Shown here piece after piece: positions 59,047 through 64,000 of a stretch of DNA of 64,000 nt. This DNA is from Phenylobacterium sp. (GTDB lineage Bacteria > Pseudomonadota > Alphaproteobacteria > Caulobacterales > Caulobacteraceae). The stretch spans positions 1 through 64,000 of the forward strand of contig NZ_JAHBYD010000024.1 of NCBI RefSeq assembly GCF_019636135.1. Reading direction: 5' to 3'. The position numbers and the translations under genes are program-made. Below the pieces are notes generated by a model. The model was not told the origin of the DNA. It made no database searches and worked only from the letters and a program-made list of their open reading frames with translations. Position 1 is the stretch's first letter. Every line of letters starts with the position of its first letter.

Positions 59047-60447
59047 TCAGGTCTCGTGCATGGCTTCGCCGTGTTGCGAGAGGTCCAGGCCTTCGACTTC
59101 CCCGTCCTCCGAAGCGCGGAGGCCCAGGGTGAACTTGCAGACCATGAGGATCGCGAAGGTGCCGATGGCGCACCACACGACCGTGCCCAGGATGCCGAGG
59201 AACTGCTTGCCCAGGCTGGCCGTGGCGGCCGCGTCGCCCGCCACCGCCGCGTCGGCCAGGACGCCGGTGAGCAGCGCGCCGACGATGCCCGCCACCCCGT
59301 GGACGCCGAAGACGTCGAGGCTGTCGTCGTACTTGAGCGCGCGCTTGATCCAGACCGCGCCGGCGTAGGCCGCCGCGCCGCCGGCCAGGCCCACGATCAG
59401 CGCGCCCTGCGGCGTGACGAAGCCGGCGGCCGGGGTGATCGCCACCAGGCCCGCGACCGCGCCCGAGGCCAGGCCCAGCATGCCGGGCTTCTTGCGCTCG
59501 AACCACTCGATCACCATCCAGGCGACCGCCGCCGCGGCGGTGGCGACCTGGGTGTTCAGCATGGCCACGGCGGCGAGGCCGTTGGCGCCCACGGCCGAGC
59601 CGGCGTTGAAGCCGAACCAGCCGACCCACAGCAGGCTGGCGCCGATCATGGTCAGCACCAGGTTGTGCGGCGCCATGTTCTCGGAGCCGAAGCCCTTGCG
59701 CTTGCCGAGGACCAGCGCGCAGACCAGGCCGGCGATGCCGGCGTTGATGTGGACCACCGTGCCGCCCGCGAAGTCGAGCACGCCGGCGTTGCTCAGGAAG
59801 CCGCCGCCCCAGACCCAGTGGCAGATCGGCGAGTAGACGATCAGCGACCAGAGCACCATGAACAGCAGCATGGCCGAGAACTTCATGCGCTCGGCGAAGG
59901 CGCCGACGATGAGGGCCGGCGTGATGATCGCGAAGGTCATCTGGAAGACCACGAACAGGTACTGCGGGATGGTGCCCGACAGGTCGTTCATGCCCATGCC
60001 CGAGAGCATCGCGGCCCCGAGCCCGCCCACATAGGGCTGGAGGCCCGCGGCCGGGTTCTCGGAGAAGGCCAGGGAGTAGCCCAGCACCATCCAGACGATG
60101 CTGATCACGCAGGTGATGGCGAAGCACTGGGCCACCGTGGCGATCACGTTCTTGCGCCGCACCATGCCGCCGTAGAACAGGGCCAGGCCCGGGATCGTCA
60201 TCGCCAGGACCAGCGCCGTCGAGGTCAGCAGCCAGGCCGTGTCGCCGGTGTCGAGCTTGGGGGCCTCTTCCGCCGCGGCGGGGGCAGCGGCTTCCGGCGC
60301 GGGCGCCGGAGCCGCAGCTTCAGGCGCGGCCGTGGCGGCGGCAGGGGCCGCGGCCTCCTGCGCGAAGGCCGTCGACGCGAGGGGCGCCCCGGCCATCGCG
60401 ACGGCGAGCGCGAGCCCTGCCAGTCGCGTTTTTCCGAAGAATTTCAT
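59047..60447 (-). CDS. amtB: ammonium transporter
   Basis: The product is 466 residues. A signal peptide (LAGLALAVAMAGAPLASTAFAQ) and an Ala/Pro/Glu-rich linker precede eleven membrane spans. Family motifs include DTAWLLTSTALVLAMTIPGLALFYGGMVRRKN, DFAGGTVVHINAGIAGL and DVFGVHGVAGIVGALLTG (twin histidines in HINAG and GVHG). It conducts ammonium into the cell and is blocked by the PII protein encoded just upstream. The second ATG (60447) has the better spacing to AAGGGG; an ATG at 60453 is also possible. Confidence 0.96.
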   Translation of the reverse strand: MKFFGKTRLAGLALAVAMAGAPLASTAFAQEAAAPAAATAAPEAAAPAPAPEAAAPAAAEEAPKLDTGDTAWLLTSTALVLAMTIPGLALFYGGMVRRKNVIATVAQCFAITCVISIVWMVLGYSLAFSENPAAGLQPYVGGLGAAMLSGMGMNDLSGTIPQYLFVVFQMTFAIITPALIVGAFAERMKFSAMLLFMVLWSLIVYSPICHWVWGGGFLSNAGVLDFAGGTVVHINAGIAGLVCALVLGKRKGFGSENMAPHNLVLTMIGASLLWVGWFGFNAGSAVGANGLAAVAMLNTQVATAAAAVAWMVIEWFERKKPGMLGLASGAVAGLVAITPAAGFVTPQGALIVGLAGGAAAYAGAVWIKRALKYDDSLDVFGVHGVAGIVGALLTGVLADAAVAGDAAATASLGKQFLGILGTVVWCAIGTFAILMVCKFTLGLRASEDGEVEGLDLSQHGEAMHET

Positions 60448-60467
60448 AATCATATCCCCTTGTTCCC

Positions 60468-61182
<715 letters not shown>

Positions 61183-61788
61183 ATGACGACCCGACTGTTC
61201 CTCGCCGCCGTCGCGCTCGCCGCCGCTCCGTTCACCGCCCAGGCCCAGACGCCTGCGCCCGCGACGCCCGCCGCCGCGCCGGCTTCCGCGGGCGCGGTCA
61301 AGGTGCAGGGCGATCTGCTCGACACCCTGAAGCTGTCGGGCCAGTTCACGACCTTCGTGGCCGGCGTCGATGCGACCAACCTGGCCAGCCTGCTGAAGAC
61401 CCAGCCGCAGATCACGGTCTTCGCGCCGACCGACGCGGCCTTCGCCGCCATGCCGGCCGAGGAACTGGCCCGGCTGAAGTCGGACAAGGCCGCGATGCAG
61501 AAGTTCATCCTGCACCACATGGTCAACGCCCCCGTCGACTCGACCAAGATCAAGGGCGCCAAGGGCGAGATCCCCTCGGTCGCGGGCGACAAGATCCTGC
61601 TCGACGGTAGCGACGAGGGCGGCAGGATGATGGTCGACGGCGCCACCATCGTCCAAGCCGACCTCAAGACGAGCAGCGGCCTGCTGCAGGTCGTCGACAA
61701 GCCCCTGATCGCGGGCGCGGGCGGCTCCGCCGCCGTCGAGGCCCCGCCCGCGGCGGACGCCTCCGCGACGGCGGCGGCGCCGAACTAG
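61183..61788 (+). CDS. fasciclin (FAS1) domain protein, exported
   Basis: The product is 201 residues. A signal peptide (TTRLFLAAVALAAAPFTAQAQ) and an Ala/Pro linker lead to one FAS1 domain: DLLDTLKLSGQFTTFVAGVDATNLASLLKTQPQITVFAPTDAAFAAMP, then LHHMVNAPV and GLLQVVDKPLI. FAS1 proteins bind extracellular partners or act in adhesion. The C-terminus is Ala-rich. It is monocistronic. Confidence 0.92.
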   Translation: MTTRLFLAAVALAAAPFTAQAQTPAPATPAAAPASAGAVKVQGDLLDTLKLSGQFTTFVAGVDATNLASLLKTQPQITVFAPTDAAFAAMPAEELARLKSDKAAMQKFILHHMVNAPVDSTKIKGAKGEIPSVAGDKILLDGSDEGGRMMVDGATIVQADLKTSSGLLQVVDKPLIAGAGGSAAVEAPPAADASATAAAPN

Positions 61789-61802
61789 GCGCGAGAATCC
61801 TG

Positions 61803-61835
61803 CGGCTCGGGCGGAACCAACCTCCGCCTGAGCCG
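61803..61835. terminator. hairpin after fasciclin gene
   Basis: CGGCTCGGGCGGA pairs with TCCGCCTGAGCCG around a 7-base loop, with one mismatch, beginning 14 bases after the stop. No T tract follows, so it is a weak terminator or 3' end protector. Confidence 0.45.
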
Positions 61836-61898
61836 TAGAGCGTCAGCACATTGAGGAAGGGGCGCAACGGATCGCGCCACCAACCTGGAGTTCTGACG

Positions 61899-62294
61899 AT
61901 GAAGCTCGCTTATCTCGCTACCGCCGCCACCGCCTTCGCGCTCGTCGGTGGCCTGGCCTACGCCCAGCAGCCGGCGGCCCCGACCCCCGGCTCGGTCACG
62001 GGCGACTGGAACGGCGCCCACGCGCCGTCCGACGACAAGCAGTACACCGAGACCGTGAAGGTCCCGCTCGGCGCGCCGGCCGACGTCTCCGCGGACGCCG
62101 CCGCCGGCGCCACGACGGTGACCGAGACGCCGGCCCCGGCCCCGGCCGCGACGGACACCGCCGTCAACACCTCGGCGACCTTCACCAGCATGACCGTCAC
62201 CAACGGCCCGGTGCCGGACACCGCCGAGAACCGCGCGAAGTACGGCCAGCCGATGTCGCGCGCCGGCAAGATGACGGCCGCCAAGGGCAACTAG
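61899..62294 (+). CDS. small exported protein of unknown function
   Basis: The product is 131 residues. A signal peptide (KLAYLATAATAFALVGGLAYAQ) is followed by a low-complexity, Ala/Thr/Pro-rich sequence with no domain I recognise (SVTGDWNGAHAPSDDKQY, TETPAPAPAATDTAVNT, PDTAENRAKYGQPMSRAGKMTAA). It is probably periplasmic. CTGGAG lies 8 bases before the ATG. A good terminator follows. Confidence 0.8.
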   Translation: MKLAYLATAATAFALVGGLAYAQQPAAPTPGSVTGDWNGAHAPSDDKQYTETVKVPLGAPADVSADAAAGATTVTETPAPAPAATDTAVNTSATFTSMTVTNGPVPDTAENRAKYGQPMSRAGKMTAAKGN

Positions 62295-62335
62295 ACGCCT
62301 CTGAAAGACCCGCCTTTTCGGCGGTTGAAGCAAAG

Positions 62336-62368
62336 GTCGGCGGGCCCTATGGTCCGCCGACTTTTTTT
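62336..62368 (+). terminator. intrinsic terminator before glyQ
   Basis: GTCGGCGG pairs with CCGCCGAC, a 10-base loop between, followed by seven T residues. This is the clearest rho-independent terminator in the window. It ends the small exported gene; a smaller stem CCGCC/GGCGG precedes it. glyQ starts 24 bases later and so must have its own promoter close by or be read through. Confidence 0.9.
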
Positions 62369-62391
62369 GCGCCTGCGAACAAGCCTCCCCG

Positions 62392-63276
62392 ATGCCCGAC
62401 AAGCCGCTTTCGTTTCAGGGCCTGATCCTGAAGCTCCATGACTATTGGAGCCGTCAGGGCTGCGCGATCCTGCAGCCGTACGACGTCGAGGTGGGCGCCG
62501 GTACGCTGTCGCCGATGACGGTCCTGCGCACGCTCGGGCCGAAGCCCTGGAAGGTGGCCTACGTCCAGCCCTCGCGCCGCCCGGCCGACGGCCGCTATGG
62601 CGAGAACCCCAACCGGCTGCACCAGCACCACCAGTACCAGGTGATCCTGAAGCCGAACCCCGAGAACCTGCAGGAGCTCTATCTCGGGTGCCTCGAGGCG
62701 ATCGGGATCGACCCCTTGCTGCACGACATCCGCTTCGTCGAGGACGACTGGGAGAACCCCACCGTGGGCGCCTGGGGCCTCGGCTGGGAGGTCTGGTGCG
62801 ACGGGATGGAGATCACCCAGTACACCTACTTCCAGCAGGTGGGCGGCCTCGACGTGTTCCCGGTGGCGGGCGAACTGACCATCGGCCTGGAGCGCCTGAG
62901 CCTCTACCTGCAGGACAAGGACAACGTCTACGACCTGCAGTTCAACGACGAGTTCAAGTACGGCGACATCTACCTCGCCAACGAGCAGCAGTTCTCGGCC
63001 TTCGAGCTGGAAGTCGCCGACGTCGACACGGCCAGGCGCCAGTTCGAGGACATGGAGCGCGAGGTGCCGCGCATCCTCGCCGCCCGCGGCCGCCAGGGTC
63101 AGCCCCTGGCGCTGCCGGCCTACGACCACGTCCTGAAGGCCAGCCACCTGTTCAACATCATGGACGCGCGCGGGGCGATCGCGGTGGCCGAGCGGCAGAG
63201 CTACATCGGCCGCATCCGCGACCTCTGCAGGATGTGCGCGGAAGCCTGGGTCGAGAGCCAGGGCGGCAACGCATGA
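62392..63276 (+). CDS. glyQ: glycyl-tRNA synthetase alpha subunit
   Basis: The product is 294 residues. The start [25 protein letters not shown], then [20 protein letters not shown] and [31 protein letters not shown], are conserved class II glycyl-tRNA synthetase alpha sequences. [14 protein letters not shown] (motif 3) is also present. It forms an alpha2beta2 enzyme with GlyS. The beta gene begins 262 bp later, an unusually wide gap filled by a family C repeat. Confidence 0.97.
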   Translation: MPDKPLSFQGLILKLHDYWSRQGCAILQPYDVEVGAGTLSPMTVLRTLGPKPWKVAYVQPSRRPADGRYGENPNRLHQHHQYQVILKPNPENLQELYLGCLEAIGIDPLLHDIRFVEDDWENPTVGAWGLGWEVWCDGMEITQYTYFQQVGGLDVFPVAGELTIGLERLSLYLQDKDNVYDLQFNDEFKYGDIYLANEQQFSAFELEVADVDTARRQFEDMEREVPRILAARGRQGQPLALPAYDHVLKASHLFNIMDARGAIAVAERQSYIGRIRDLCRMCAEAWVESQGGNA

Positions 63277-63295
63277 CGGGGTTCTGCAAAGCGCC

Positions 63296-63505
63296 TTACC
63301 TCCCCCGCGAAGCGGCGGGAGGGGGACCGTCGGCCGAGCCCGGCGCCGCCGGGCGTAGAGCCGAGGGTGGAGGGGGCGAGCCCCGTCCGCCGAGCTTGCT
63401 CACGCCCATCCGACCCGCCGAGCCCGAGGCTCGCCCCCTCCACCATTCGCTCTTCGCTGCGCTCGGCGAACGGTCCCCCTCCCGCCGCTTCGCGGGGGAG
63501 GCAAG
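63296..63505. repeat. two-hairpin inverted repeat, family C, copy between glyQ and glyS
   Basis: The left end has CCTCCCCCGCGAAGCGGCGGGAGG and the right end CCTCCCGCCGCTTCGCGGGGGAGG. The inner blocks (GGAGGGGGCGAG and CTCGCCCCCTCCACCATTCG) are inverted complements. The right half closely matches the right half of 32050-32234 over CTTCGCTGCGCTCGGCGA. It lies entirely between glyQ and glyS. Confidence 0.85.
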
Positions 63506-63538
63506 ACGGTCCCCCAGCCCTCGCACCCACGCTTTCTG

Positions 63539-64000
63539 ATGCCTCAGCTCCTTCTCGAACTTCTCTCCGAAGAGATTCCCGCGCGCATGCAGGCTGCCGC
63601 CGCGCGCGACCTGGAGCGCATGGCGCGCGAGCGGCTGGCGGCCGAGGGCCTGCTGCCCGAGGCGCTGAAGGCCTTCGCCGGCGCACGCCGCCTGACCCTG
63701 GTGGCCGAGGGGCTGCCCGAGGCGCAGAAGGATCGCTCGGAAGAGGTGAAGGGCCCGCGCACCAGCGCGCCCGAACAGGCGCTGGAAGGCTTCCTGCGCA
63801 AGAACGGCCTGGCGAAGCCCGACCTCGTCGAGAAGGACGGCGTCTGGTTCGCGACGCTCAGCCGGAAGGGCCGCCCGACCGCCGAGATCGTCGCCGAGAT
63901 GGTCCCCGCCATCGTGCGCGACTTCCCGTGGCCGAAGTCGATGGTCTCGGGCGTGTCGAAGCTGCGCTGGGTGCGGCCGCTGCGGCGCATCCTGTGCGTG
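63539..64000 (+). CDS. glyS: glycyl-tRNA synthetase beta subunit (partial, runs off window)
   Basis: The first 154 residues are visible: MPQLLLELLSEEIPARMQAAAARDLERMA, then LTLVAEGLPEAQKDRSEEVKGPR and WPKSMVSGVSKLRWVRPLRRIL. This is the canonical GlyS N-terminus, and the frame is open to the window end. It follows glyQ and forms the tetramer with it. No stop is seen. Confidence 0.95.
   Translation, partial: MPQLLLELLSEEIPARMQAAAARDLERMARERLAAEGLLPEALKAFAGARRLTLVAEGLPEAQKDRSEEVKGPRTSAPEQALEGFLRKNGLAKPDLVEKDGVWFATLSRKGRPTAEIVAEMVPAIVRDFPWPKSMVSGVSKLRWVRPLRRILCV

Overview
This is a very GC-rich chromosomal window from an alphaproteobacterium, most likely Caulobacterales (Caulobacter or Phenylobacterium type). 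The strongest lineage evidence is a popZ-like gene lying between a TolC-type outer membrane channel and valS. Other support comes from the alphaproteobacterial intergenic repeat at 44665 and a perfect CtrA-type box at 16308. No phage, plasmid, rRNA or CRISPR locus is visible. Most of the window is core chromosome with dense genes and few transposon genes. Its accessory character comes from small mobile units and dispersed palindromic repeats.

Layout. 1-1.8 kb: radC, apparently disrupted and repaired by an ~810 bp integrated unit that brought a replacement radC 3' end plus one cargo gene and left the old 3' end displaced. 2-6.5 kb: an ABC exporter operon whose permease is fused to an M1-type peptidase. 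6.6-12.7 kb: a TPR protein and an RND efflux pair. 13-16.2 kb: glyoxalase, SDR, DedA protein, tRNA-Asn and a SUFU-like protein. 16.3-20.7 kb: an Mpl-type peptidoglycan recycling ligase, then acyl-CoA dehydrogenase, aminoglycoside-phosphotransferase-fold and DUF6285 genes. 20.7-24 kb: a divergent hypothetical/WYL regulator pair with a clear inverted-repeat operator, a nucleotidyltransferase, and a VapBC-like toxin-antitoxin pair. 24-29 kb: prolyl oligopeptidase, Nudix hydrolase, a secreted VWA protein and tRNA-Cys.

29-35.8 kb: degenerate PCMT, tolC, popZ, valS and a GDPD-like protein. 35.9-42 kb: a membrane protein, a secreted methyltransferase-like protein, an S10 peptidase, a histidine kinase/LuxR response regulator pair and a divergent PEP-CTERM protein. 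42-48.6 kb: acyl-CoA synthetase, TlyA, a glycine-zipper protein, a TrmA/RlmD-family methyltransferase, a DUF559 nuclease gene inside long inverted repeats, and a radical SAM protein. 48.7-58.7 kb: AAA ATPase, a GT-like ORF, lytic transglycosylase, uracil-DNA glycosylase, M48 protease, ETF-QO, a TPR lipoprotein and ispE. 59-64 kb: amtB/glnK, fasciclin and small secreted proteins, glyQ and the start of glyS.

The most unusual material is the radC unit (303-1152) and the DUF559 unit (47051-47522). The DUF559 unit is bounded by two-hairpin ends that recur, without the gene, after popZ (32050) and between glyQ and glyS (63296). That arrangement resembles an autonomous element with its non-autonomous derivatives. 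It is an inference that needs genome-wide comparison.
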